DNA of 64,000 nucleotides, from assembly GCF_000801105.2 (NCBI RefSeq), contig NC_079515.1, forward strand, positions 6,138,001 to 6,202,000, in the 5' to 3' direction. The notes under the pieces were generated by a model. The model worked only from the letters and a program-made list of their open reading frames with translations. It was not told the DNA's origin and did not search any database. Source of the DNA: Raphanus sativus. Lineage: Eukaryota > Streptophyta > Magnoliopsida > Brassicales > Brassicaceae. Position numbers and translations under genes: made by a program. Shown here piece by piece: positions 40,457-51,787 of this stretch. Each line of letters opens with the position of its first letter. Position 1 is the first letter of the stretch.

Positions 40457-40464
40457 GGTATGCA

Positions 40465-42091
40465 AATGCCAATAAAATGTTCTTTAAAAGTTTGAACTTC
40501 AAATCTCTATAATAGATAATTGTATTTGAAAACAGCTGATTCAAACTAAAGGGCCTGAAAGTATACTGGGTTGAGTAATTTTTTCTGGTCTTCAAAATCT
40601 ATAGACACCTCCCAGACTAATATCAAACACCGCATCCGAGATGTCAACGGCGTTTATACTTTATAGGAGTATATATATTGCTAATTATTAAGTGCCCATA
40701 TTTTACAAAATATAAACTTGAAGAAGACACTAATAAAATAAAAATAAACAAGTGACGTGTAATCTCTAACTCCCCCAAAATAGGAATCTGATAAAAGTAA
40801 CTGTCAAAGATTCTATGTTTCGTTTTTTTCTTATCTATACTTTTCCAGGAGCCTCCAGCTTGATTTTGATGTGTATCGTAACGGATGTTATTGAACAACG
40901 TGGGCCGTCCTTTGTCAGCTCAAAGCTACTATTGTTATCACCACATGTCTTACACATATCAGTAAACATGAGATTTCGTTGCTTCAAATCCTTCACTATT
41001 AGCATAACCAATAACAATATATATAAATGTTATTGAAAGACCTTTCTCTTTCTTTCTAAAAGACATCGTTGCCTGACAAAACCAATTCGCGTTATAAAAT
41101 AGGTTTCTAGTATTTAAAATCACCACTACCCTACAATATTCCTTAGTGAAAACTTATATATACGTTTGTATAATTTTTTCCTTTCCAAAAATTATATTTT
41201 AAAGTCATGTTTTATATAAGATAGTGTTGATACCTAATATTCATCTTCATGTTCATCTTCGGATTCCTTTTTTCGTTTCTATTCTCTTTTAAGAATATGA
41301 AAAGACGTATAATATGCACAAGTTGGTACTCAATATGATAGATGTATCTTCAAATTGACGAGAATATTAATTAGCTTTATAGGGCATAGAATATTAAATT
41401 GATGTTCTTATCGGACTACCTTTTCTATATATCAAAATTTTGATTAATCTTTGTTGTTTGTTATCACAGGCTAATAATGTGAATTTCATGCGTACTACAC
41501 TAGTTTTAATTCTGTTTTAAAAGAAAGGCTTGCTATTAAAACACAGAAACAAAATGTATAGCTATTATTTTTTCAAGTCATACAGTTTAGTAGATAGTGA
41601 TCAAACATACAAGTTTAAGGTTACATTGTAACTAGCCCTAGCCTAGAAAGAAATATTATATGGACTGAGCAGTATAATATTTTTGCTTTTGTAACCTTAT
41701 AAATTCATTTTGGATTACAATTTTTCATAAATCGGTCCAGCTCCAAAACATTTTCGTCAAATCATACTTAGCGTTTTAAATGATAGTGGAAAAGTATTAT
41801 GGAACATTTTACAGGTTATTTTAATCATGTAATCTTACGAGATTCTTTGTTTAGCTTAACTATATATTAGAGTAATTACTTGCTAAAGCCATCAGATTAG
41901 GCTGATTTGATTTAAAATCGTTCATCGTTTTTATCATCAGGATTTCCTCATCTATTGTGTAACATGGATTGTGATTATAGATGGAGCTCATATATCATGT
42001 TTCAGATAAGCTAGTTCTATATAGTAGAAAAAAAACGTAAAGCAGCATCGCAGATCCAATTACTTGACAAAAAGAACATCGATCATAGATT
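40465..42091. other. Distal upstream region of NAC055
   Basis: AT-rich, no gene or defined element recognised, apart from possible short remnants. Confidence 0.35.
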
Positions 42092-42170
42092 TGTTAGACT
42101 ATATAGAGATATACAAGTAATACCCTAATCATATACAGGGTATATCTGTATATCTCTATATACTCTAACA
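42092..42170. repeat. 79-bp near-perfect hairpin
   Basis: The left arm 42092-42126 and right arm 42137-42170 are reverse complements over about 34 bp with few mismatches (TGTTAGACTATATAGAGATA versus TGTTAGAGTATATAGAGATA). The loop is 10 bases. It could be a very short MITE or a small-RNA precursor. No known miRNA was recognised. Confidence 0.7.
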
Positions 42171-42555
42171 AGATTCAACTCATATTTACTGGAGCATTGT
42201 AAAAAGTATGGAATTTTTTGACAAATTAACGCACAGAATATTGGTGTTGTAATTGTTTATCCAACCAAACATTACTTAAACCCACATGTAAAAGGTTGAA
42301 ATCCACGTCACCAAAGTCTTTTGTACAACTTTCTCTTTGGGCCTAATTTTCCGGGTGTACACATTAAGATATATGCATGACACACACGTTATGATATATG
42401 CATGACTTCATCGCGAAAAGGAGAATAACAAAGTCTAAAACAACTTTGACCAACCCATTAGATGTTTATTTGAAGAGCAACTATACAATGCAGTTAATTA
42501 ACACTAGATGCCCCGTGACACGAAAGCTATTGAGTGAAAGAAACCCCAGTTTCTT

Positions 42556-42956
42556 AGACTACTTTTATTGGGAGTTTTCTCCATTGAGGTTTTTAATATA
42601 TGTGTTATGTATATACAGTATAACCTCTTTAAATTAATAATCGATAGATTAATATCTCTATAAATTAATATAATTTCATAGTCCTAAATTGAGTTTTTGG
42701 TTCAATTAGTATCTCGATAAATTAATAATCTCTATAAATTAATAAAAAGATATAGTTTTGGTGTAGTCCCAACATTATTAATTTATAGAGGTTTATTGTA
42801 TATGTATGTATATATTATATATGTATAAGCAATTGTAGGGTCCATAAATTTTGTAGAACCCTAAAGATAAAATTCTTAAAAAGAGCTTTAATTAAGAATC
42901 AATAAAAACCCTTATTTATGGGGTTTCACAATAATTGTGGACCCTATAATTATTTA

Positions 42957-43013
<57 letters not shown>

Positions 43014-43033
43014 GAACCCCAATGGAGGTAGTC
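42556..43033. mobile_element. Tourist/Harbinger-like MITE carrying a nested Emigrant
   Basis: Ends are GACTACTTTTATTGGGAG and the complement of CCAATGGAGGTAGTC, flanked by TTA at 42553-42555 and 43034-43036, the classic PIF/Harbinger target duplication. Long self-complementary arms continue inward (e.g. AATTGTAGGGTCCA at 42831 against TGGACCCTATAATT at 42938). Removing the Emigrant (42616-42798) leaves about 293 bp. A (TA)n run of ~45 bases is at 42965-43010. Confidence 0.65.
42616..42798. mobile_element. Emigrant-type MITE (Tc1/mariner-pogo related)
   Basis: The left end CAGTATAACCTCTTTAAATT and the complement of the right end (CAATAAACCTCTATAAATTA) form inverted repeats of ~25 bp, matching the Emigrant family terminus. 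TA dinucleotides at 42614-42615 and 42799-42800 are the target duplication. 183 bp, no coding sequence. Confidence 0.8.
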
Positions 43034-43036
43034 TTA

Positions 43037-44204
43037 ATTCTTTATTAGCCTAGAATCATTTACAGCATCATGTACTTGTGAATACAAGATATCAATTAAA
43101 ATAAAACTTTGATAGTTACAGTTTATGTTTCAACTTCCACATACACATATTAAAATATCAATGGAACTGATAAAAGTGTTCTTAAACCACGTGCAAGGAA
43201 ATCAGAGAGAGAGAGGTAGTTTGAATCCTATATTTTCATTTCTCACGACAAAAGCATATAATATTTTCTTATTTGATAATTGCTGCAGACTTGCAGTATA
43301 TATACTCTCGTGTTGAAGATACACAAAGTGATCTGTTGTTGCAGTGCAGCCTATAAAACTTACAGTCAATCTGGTTTAATTAGTTCTGAATATTTAATAG
43401 AAAAAATCGAGATTATGCATTATCATCAATCATCAGCTCGTCTTTGTTCCTGTCTTTCTCTCATTTGTAACGCTTTTTGACTAGGAAAATGTCCTGCCTA
43501 ACTTATCCCATTAACAAGAGACACGTGCCTTTTTGTGATAGTTGTTTCTTCATTGAACAAAGGTTTACCGTGAACTCACCCATCATTCACTTACACGTGT
43601 CTTTACTTCTTGAAAAAAAAATTGGCTCGTACCCATTAAAAACGAATAGTATTTTTTATTTGCAGAATATTGTTTAGATAATTTTCATATATTGGCGTAT
43701 TGATGTATTATGCGACTCATTCAAAGAAATTTACCGCGTAAAATAACAGGAAAACCACGAGTCTTAAACAATCACCTAATTTTGATTTTTTGAACGTACA
43801 ATAACTCGGAGTTTGTGCGAATACTGATATACCTATAATTGGGAAACCTTTGACAAAAACATTTTAAGAAAACTGTAAATATCAGAGGTACTATACAGTC
43901 ACAGAAAGTATTAAATTAAATAACCAATATTGTATAATCAACTTTCTTGCATAGGTTCAACGAACCCAAGTGATCGCATAAATCACGACGCCCTAATTGT
44001 TCCACGTGTCATGATAAGCTCAAAGGTGGGACCCATATTGAGGCCGCACGTTAACGAAGATTGGGCGGCGATGCTGGACTCTTCTGTACCTCCTTGTGTA
44101 TATATATACATACGCAGACACAAGTAGCAGAGGTTCAAAAGTTCAACAAAATATCAAGAAAGTGAAGATATATTATTATACTAGAGGAAGATAAATATTA
44201 AAAA
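43037..44204 (+). promoter_or_regulatory. NAC055 promoter with four G-boxes
   Basis: CACGTG occurs at 43188-43193, 43522-43527, 43594-43599 and 44003-44008, all within ~1 kb of the start codon. A TATA-like TATATATATACATA is at about 44099-44112. In Arabidopsis, ANAC055 is a target of the G-box-binding bHLH MYC2 and of ABA bZIPs, so the boxes fit jasmonate/ABA/stress control. The sites are seen; the regulators are inferred. Confidence 0.65.
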
Positions 44205-45399
44205 ATGGGTATTCAAGAACTTGACCCGTTAGCCCAGCTAAGCTTACCACCGGGTTTCCGGTTTTACCCGACGGACGAAGAGCTGATGGTTGATTATCTA
44301 TGCAGAAAAGCCGCCGGTCACGACTTCTCTCTCCAGCTCATAGCCGAGATTGATCTCTACAAATTCGACGCGTGGGTTTTACCAAGTAAGTTACCTTAAC
44401 CGGCTCGGTTATGTTTAAAACAGAGATAGTTTCCCTAGATGTATTATAGTAACTAATTAAGTTGTGTTGTTTGATTTTAGGCAAGGCGTTATTCGGGGAG
44501 AAAGAATGGTATTTCTTCAGCCCTAGGGATAGGAAGTATCCGAATGGGTCGAGGCCCAACAGGGTTGCTGGATCGGGTTATTGGAAAGCCACCGGCACGG
44601 ATAAGGTTATCTCGACCGAGGGAAGAAGAGTCGGTATCAAGAAAGCTTTGGTGTTTTACATTGGAAAAGCACCAAAAGGCACCAAAACTAATTGGATCAT
44701 GCATGAGTACCGTCTTATCGAACCCTCTCGCAGAAATGGAAGCACCAAGGTAAACTAAATAAAAGTACAATAATTTATTGCATTTTTTTTTTTGTTAATT
44801 CCAAATTAAGAACATTTTTTTATAATGATCATTTTTTAACTGTCCAGCTTGATGATTGGGTCCTATGCCGAATATACAAGAAGCAATCAAGCGCGCAAAG
44901 ACAAGCTTACGGTAATCTAATGACAACTACAAGTGAATATAGCAACAATGGTTCGTCGACTTCAACTTCATCTCACCATTACGACGACGTTCTTGAGTCC
45001 TTGCATGAGATAGACAACCGAAGTTTGGGTTACGCCGCCGGTTCATCAAACGCGGTTCCTCATTATAGTCATAGACCGGCTTTAACCGAACAGAAAACCG
45101 GGTTTCTTAATTTAGCAAGGGAGCCAAGTTATGACTGGACTAATTTTGGTGGACACAACACGGTCCCGGAACTTAGACGGAGTCATAACGTTCCAAGCCT
45201 CCGTTACGGCGACGGTGGTGGTTATTTACACGGTGTGAAGACAAACGAAGAAGAAGATAAGACGAAGCAACAACATGCTGAGGGGATTCCTCGGTTTAAT
45301 AACTCAGGCGTGTTGGCTCCTGATCAGGGTTTCCATGTTGACCCGGTTAACGGGTTCGGGTACTCGGGTCAACAACCTGGTGGTTTCGGGTTTATGTGA
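44205..45399 (+). CDS. NAC055: NAC transcription factor, ANAC055-like
   Basis: Three exons, 44205-44385, 44481-44749 and 44848-45399, encode 333 aa (Arabidopsis ANAC055 is ~317). The NAC domain spans residues ~14-165. Subdomain A is [22 protein letters not shown] contain [20 protein letters not shown] and [21 protein letters not shown] is [11 protein letters not shown]. The activation tail is Ser/Asn/Gly-rich ([34 protein letters not shown]) and ends [19 protein letters not shown]055/019/072 are nuclear activators in jasmonate, ABA, drought and coronatine responses, controlling salicylate and chlorophyll catabolism. Residue 56 is Ala in FDAWVLP where the family normally has Pro (FDPWVLP). Introns sit at the two standard NAC positions. 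Confidence 0.96.
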
Positions 45400-46937
45400 T
45401 TGTGTAATGGTGACGCAATAACAAAAAAGAAACATATTTTTTTTTGTGCGAATCAGATTAATTGATTAATAGCGTGTAATTGGAAATCATGGGGGTTAGC
45501 TTAGGTTCCACTTGTATATTGGTCGTCATTTGTCCTCAAAGATACATTTTTGCAAACTTTTTAGCTGGATTCTCATCATTTGTATTAAACTATTAATTAA
45601 TTGATATTTTTATAATAAAATTAGGATTTTGCTACATTTGGTTTCTTCCCTTTGTAATCATGCATTGATGACAAACAACAATAATATCCCCCGGCATAAT
45701 AACATGTATTATTGAACCGGTAACTAAAAACAAACATGGGTTAGAACGATACCGTTCATCGTTTACTATTAACGTCGACAACATAAACTATATGTAAGCA
45801 AAATATCAAAATATCAAAGTACATGACCAAATTTATTTGTTTCATCAATGATGATGTTGTTATAGCCTAAAGTCCAGTACTGGTATAGTTTGTGTATATA
45901 AGCATATGGCCTAATGCAATATCGCACGAGATAGTTGTGCACAGTGGCGAAGGATGAAGGATCACATGGGTCAGTTGACCCCTGTAAATTTTTGAATTTG
46001 ATATAATATATGTATATAATTGTTATATTTTTTTTGATCGAAATAATTGTTATATATATATATTGATTAATTGCTTAAATTCATTTTACCAAAAAATATT
46101 GTTTAAATTCTAATGGTCCCTGATTTTCAAAAAAAAAAAATTCTAACGGTCCCTGGCCCCCTTTATTAGTTGAGTGATTTCGCATATGTAAAATTTTGAT
46201 CTCGGTAGATTCTTTTTCTACCTCCCCTCGTTTATGTATGATGACATATACCATGACGCAATGCTTGAAACTGTCATGTTACAGCTGTAGCCTGTAATCG
46301 AAAAGACTAAAAGGTGTCAAAATTTGTTAGATAAACTGAATAATGTCTAAATGGATGTGTATTATTTAATAGGAATAGGAAAGTGATGGTTACAGATTAT
46401 AATTATTAGATGACCATATAATTAAAAAGAAAATTTAAAAGACCAATTGGATTATGGAGATAAGATTGGAACGATAGGGGTTTCCCGAAATTGCATGTGT
46501 GGATCAACATGTGCAGCTTATTTGACCAGTTTGGGATCATTTCTTTCCTAAAATAGTAACAATTCATACCGTACAAGTTTCAAACACAGCAGCGCTTTTT
46601 ACTCCTCTGAGCAGATTTCTCATTTTCATAGTGAATTATCTAGTATTTATAATTTATGGAAATAGGGTAATTTATGAATCTAGGGGTGTTTTCCTTAATA
46701 TATATATTTTTTGTTTAAAAATAGTGGACATTTAGTGAAAGATGAAAAATACTATTCAACAAAATCACTTGTGAATATCCAGTAAGTTGAATATAATCTT
46801 GAATAATTCGTGGACTTTGAATAGTTGAATACAATTTATTGTAACACTTCTTAAATCATCAATAACTATTGCATAGTAAAAACTCCATAAGCTAATAATT
46901 GATAAATTTATCAATTTCATAAGTCCCAAATTAAATT
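45400..46937. other. NAC055 3' flank
   Basis: 3' UTR followed by AT-rich DNA. A decayed dispersed repeat with GTGGCGAAGGATGAAGG and TTGACCCCTGTAAATTTTTG occupies about 45950-46180; the family is not identified. No gene seen. Confidence 0.4.
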
Positions 46938-48560
46938 AGAAAAGGTGTTTAAAATATCATATCATTTTTCATGTTTACCTTAACCAAATTTACTTTTAGT
47001 TTTAAAGAAGTAAATAAACACTTATAACTCTAAAATTAACTAATCTAGACTTAGGATTTAGATTTGAGGATTGAGATTTCGAAGGGTGGAATTTAGGATT
47101 TTAATAAATAAATACTTAAAAATTAAAATTAAAATTTTAAATAGCTGCAAAATTAAATTTTGAATTTCAAAAAGAATTAAAAAAAGAAACAAAAAAATTC
47201 CTAAAACAATTTTTACAAAAAATAATTCAAAACAGAAAAAAATGAAACAAAGAAATTCCTAAAAACAATTTACAAAATTTCAAATTTAAAAACGTGTAAT
47301 TCAAAAACTATTGAAAAATATTTTTATTATTTATATTTATATATTGATAAATATGGTAAAATGGTCCTTTACATCTTTAATGAAACCTCGTACTTTAGGT
47401 ATTTGTGAAAATATCCATCTATGAAAAGTAAACATGAAAAAATGGTACCAAAAGAAAATTGAAAATAGAAAATTTCCAATGAATTATTGTAAAATACAAC
47501 ACAGTTCAACAAAATAATAAAAATGTACTTTTGAAAACTTAATTAGATATATTGTATCGATATAATTCTAAATTAATAATTCATGTATATAAAGTCTATA
47601 TAAATATAATATATATTGTATAGGTTTTTTAACAGCGAAATGTTTTTCTTTAAATTTTATGATATTTCCAAATGTATTAATTTTAAGGGGGAATACTAAC
47701 TTTACCTCAAATTTGACACATTTTCAAATTTACTTTTAAATGAAAATTATTTTCATAAATACCTTAAATTTATTATGAAAATATAAAAATGACCATTCTA
47801 AATCATTTATAAATGTCTAAGAATTATTTATATAAGTTTATAAACCACCTCATACCTAAATACTAAAAGATGAATTTCAATTTTACTATAAGTTCGATAT
47901 TATTTTCCAAATTTACTCTTAAAGAAAACCATTTTCGTGAATACCTCAAAAATTTATGATTTAAAATTAAATGAATTCTGGTAAATCATTTATAAATAAT
48001 TAAAATAAATTATAAACATTTTATAAGTTTATAAATCTAACCACACCTTTATATACTAAACTCTAAAATAATCATTAAACCATGAATTCAAATGTTAAAG
48101 AGTATTTTTGATTGGATGTATTTTAAAAGGTGGTAAACAAATTAGGGTTTTAAACAATTTCTCAATACTAAACGGGTGAATTTCAATTTTACCATAAATT
48201 TGATACCACTTTTCAAATTTATCTTAAAAGAATATATATTTATATAAATAGCCTAAATTTATGACTAAAAGATCCAATTGACTCTATTTATTCATTTACA
48301 AATGTTTAAGAATAATTTTAAAAATATTTATACACGTAAACATTAAACAATAATCAGTAAACCCTAAATGCAAATATATGGTATTTTTGATTGAGTGTAT
48401 TTTTAAAAGTTGTAGATAATTTAGGGTATTTTAATTAATTTCTCATAGTAAAACTTAAACATTAATTACTAATCCCTAAATCTAAACATTAGAAGAATTT
48501 GGATATTTTTGATTGACTGTATTTTTGAAAATTAGTATCCAAATCAATATATTTCAAAAC
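46938..48560. repeat. MULE-like inverted repeat and degenerate tandem repeats
   Basis: At 46938-47460 the ends are inverted copies: ATATCATATCATTTTTCATG at the left against the complement of CATGAAAAAATGGTACC at the right. From about 47690 a 190-300 bp motif recurs three times (near 47695, 47875 and 48178). It begins AATTTCAATTTTACxATAA and contains AAATTTACTCTTAAAGAAAA-like and TTATAAATGxxTAAGAATxA words. The style is that of long-TIR Mutator-like elements. The boundaries are approximate and no transposase is present. Confidence 0.4.
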
Positions 48561-49196
48561 ATTTCTCAAATTGCACCTAAAAATGTATTGACATTTTTAA
48601 TTCATACTTCTATAAATTTTTAAAATTAAATTTTAAACATAAAATTTTTATCTATAAAATTTAAGTAATAAATATTCTATAAAGTTAAATAGTTTTCTTA
48701 TTTTACATATATAAAACATATTTGGAATATATAATTTTTTAAAAAAAAATTCCAATATTATTAATTTATATTTTTACTGTACATGTCTTTTGAATAAATA
48801 GGTTTAAGCTTAATTCACAAACTAATTTAATTATATCCACAAATTCATTATCAAGGTGGCAAAATCAATACAACAAATAGAGTTTTTTCTAATTAATTTG
48901 AGGTTATCTCTCGTCCAAGGAATAGCTCATGCTAATATCTAATGTGAAGTGCAACCTACAGATGGACCATCTCTCCGACTATTTATATGGACTGTAAGCA
49001 ATAAATCTATATTTACGTGACCACATATAGAATTAATAATTTCACACTAGCGGAGAATCGATCCCTGATCTAAAGTAAGGACAATTTGTCTTTTAGTGGA
49101 TACACTAGACCACCACGACATGGCTAACAAAAAAATGTAAAATTAACATAATAATAATTACGGTTGATGTATAGTAGTCCTTATATATAGTTTATA
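48561..49196. other. AT-rich spacer with tRNA-like repeat remnant
   Basis: Around 49030-49130 a stretch reads GCGGAGAATCGATCCCTGAT ... ACACTAGACCACCACGACAT. It looks like a decayed dispersed repeat of tRNA-like origin. No gene seen. Confidence 0.3.
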
Positions 49197-50166
49197 CTAG
49201 GTGACTCTCCCACGCCTATGCACATATAAATGTTTATAATTAATATAAAGAAATTATAACTTTCTAATATTTTACTTTAGTTTTATAATTAGATTGGTTT
49301 AGAATACACATGTAGGAAAAATAAGTAAAAAATATTTTGATTAATTTATGTTATTATCTTAATTAAACATATGACTATGATATAAAAATTGGATTTGTTT
49401 AGTTATTTTAGGTAAACTAAATTTTATATTTTCATTTTGAACTAAATCATAATTTCTTGATTCTATATTTGATTAATTTTGTTAATTGTATTTAGTTAAA
49501 AGTTTTTTACATATATTTATAATTTATGTATACTTTTATATATGTAGTCTTAGAAAACAAATAGAAAAATGAAGTTTTCCTTGGTTTGAGATTATACAAC
49601 AGATAACCAATAATTTTTTTAAATATATGGATCTGAAATTTATAATATTAGATTAATTTTATGCTCTTAATGTATAAATTTAAAACATTTTGTAATTTAC
49701 ATGTATAACAACTAAATATAAATTAAATAATACTATGTTATCAACTCAATTAAACTTCTAATTTGGAGTGTTAGAATTTATATCAGTTTGATATGTTTAA
49801 TGATATATGATCGGTTTTAAGATTATTTAGTAAATTAATTATATTATGGGTGAAATTAGCTCTTTTGTTATATATATATATATATATATGTTTGTTAATT
49901 TTTCGCTTGAATTCATGTAATATATATTCTATATTTCAAAATTTTTAATATATTTCTATTTTATCTTTATATGAATTGTGATAAATAATAAACTAAATTT
50001 AAAATTGAAAATATTATTAAGAAAAAGGAATATAACAAAACCTCATAATATTGACATATATAGGAAATACTTCTAACTTTTAAAGGTTATATATATAATT
50101 AACCATTTTAGAATCAACTTAAGAACGCCACGTAAAAAACTGATTTTTCGAATAATATTATAAAGA
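49197..50166 (-). mobile_element. Small non-autonomous Helitron, 970 bp
   Basis: On the minus strand it begins TCTTTATAATATTATTCG (preceded by A) and ends CTAG (49197-49200, followed by T). A decayed hairpin CCCACGCCTATGCAC lies just inside the end. The A|T flanks and both termini fit a Helitron. The interior is AT-rich and non-coding. Confidence 0.55.
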
Positions 50167-50542
50167 TATCAAAATTCATTGGCATTTGAGGATTAAGGTA
50201 TCTGTTACTATTTTTGGAAGTGGTTTAGTTTTAGTTTTTTTTTTTCCTGCTAAATGTTTATTTTTAGTTCTGAAGGGAAAATTATTAAAGAGAAATCGTA
50301 TGACTTTTATTGGATGAAGCTCTACGCAACCTATTGGAAGAGCATATTCTATCGTATATACACCTGAAAGCGAAAGTTTTTGAGTATAATACTTTGTATC
50401 TGTTTTGCTTTGAAACGACTTATGGTCCAAATTCAAGATTTTTTCGCCCGTTCAACCAACCATTCGTTCGACCACTGCCACATATAATTACTAATCAGGC
50501 CCCGACTCGTTCAAACGCAGTGGTTGCGGTTGTTGTTGCGAG

Positions 50543-51220
50543 TAGGGCTGGGCAAAAAATCCGAACCCGAAAAATCGAACCGAATCCGATCCGAAAAAGT
50601 AGCACTGAACCCGAACCGAAATTGATTAAATATCCGAACGGGTTCAAAATTTCGGTATTTAAAGAACCGAAACCAAACCCGATCCGAACCGAAATATTTT
50701 GGGTATCCGAATGTATCCGAAATAAATTTATATACTTAAATATATACATTATTTATATATATAATGTATATTAAAAATATTAAAATATATAAGATACCTT
50801 TAAGTTTTCCAAAATACTCGGAAAATATATGCAAATAGTCAAAAGTAAATGTTTAAAATAGCTAAAGTATACTGAAAACACCAAAATAGTTAAATATCTA
50901 TTGATTCTTTATCCAAATATTCAAAGAAAATCAATTTATATGTTAAATTAAGGTATTTTGACATATATGTTATGAAAATTTATATGTAATATATTATCTT
51001 TCTTATAGATTTTGAAAATTTAAAGTATATAATGAATTTAAAAAATTTAAAAACATTTTAAATGGGTTATCCGAACCCGAATCGAACCCGCAAAGATCCG
51101 AACCGAACCCGAACCGAAATTTAGAAATATCCGAATGGGGCTGAAATCTTTGACCCCGAAAACCCGAAACCCGAATGGACTGAACCGAAACCCGAATGGG
51201 TACCCGAACGCCCAGCCCTA
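50543..51220. mobile_element. Non-autonomous hAT element with 11-bp perfect TIRs
   Basis: Ends TAGGGCTGGGC / GCCCAGCCCTA are perfect inverted repeats. The 8-bp target duplication is GTTGCGAG (50535-50542) and GTTGCGAA (51221-51228), one mismatch. The 678-bp interior has CCGAACCCGAA-type repeats near both ends and an AT-rich centre. No transposase. Open frames here are repeat artefacts. Confidence 0.8.
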
Positions 51221-51334
51221 GTTGCGAAAGTTTGCGGATGCGAGTAGTTGCAGTTTCTAGCATTATTTAGCATTTTGTATGATTAGTATAATGTTTGAAA
51301 ATTGTTGTATTTGAAAGATATTTGTGACTGGTTG

Positions 51335-51682
51335 TGTAACATCCCGAGTTGTGATATACGGAAAGGCTTAAGAGAATTGATTTGGCTACATATGTCATAA
51401 AAGTTGACTTACATTTTCCGTCACACATCTGTTTAGAACTCCAGAGTTAAGCGTGCTTGGGCTGGAGTAATGGAAGGATGGATGACCTATCGGGAAGTGA
51501 TTCGCGATACCGTGTAAGTGAAGCCAAAGCACGGGAAAAGGTCGGGTGGTGATTGTAGGGTCAGTAAACAATGATTTCGAGCCATGGAAAATTAACGACC
51601 GACCGTCGGATGGGATGAGACCCACGGGCCGAGAGAGCGGGCGTGGGTGGCCCATTAGCCGTAGGCGGGTCGGGGCGTTACA
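51335..51682 (+). repeat. Cassandra LTR 1
   Basis: 348 bp, TG...CA ends. The 5S-like A-box region is at about 51445-51462 and the C-box GGATGGATGACC at 51476-51487 (one change from the 5S consensus). Confidence 0.88.
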
Positions 51683-51787
51683 AGTGGTATCAGAGCTGGT
51701 TAGCCGTCTCAGTTCTGAACTGAGAGGCGTCTTGAGACCTGTCGTAGGGCACAACGAGGACGTTGCGTTCTTTGAGAGGGGGTGAAT

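Noticed and set aside
50310..50774. 154-codon open frame
   Set aside because: Runs from unique DNA into the repeat end of the hAT element; its Pro/Asn/Arg pattern is the CCGAACCCGAA repeat translated.
51441..51501. 5S rRNA gene
   Set aside because: Only the 3' half-like portion of 5S is present, embedded in an LTR and repeated in LTR 2; it is a Cassandra element, not an rDNA unit.
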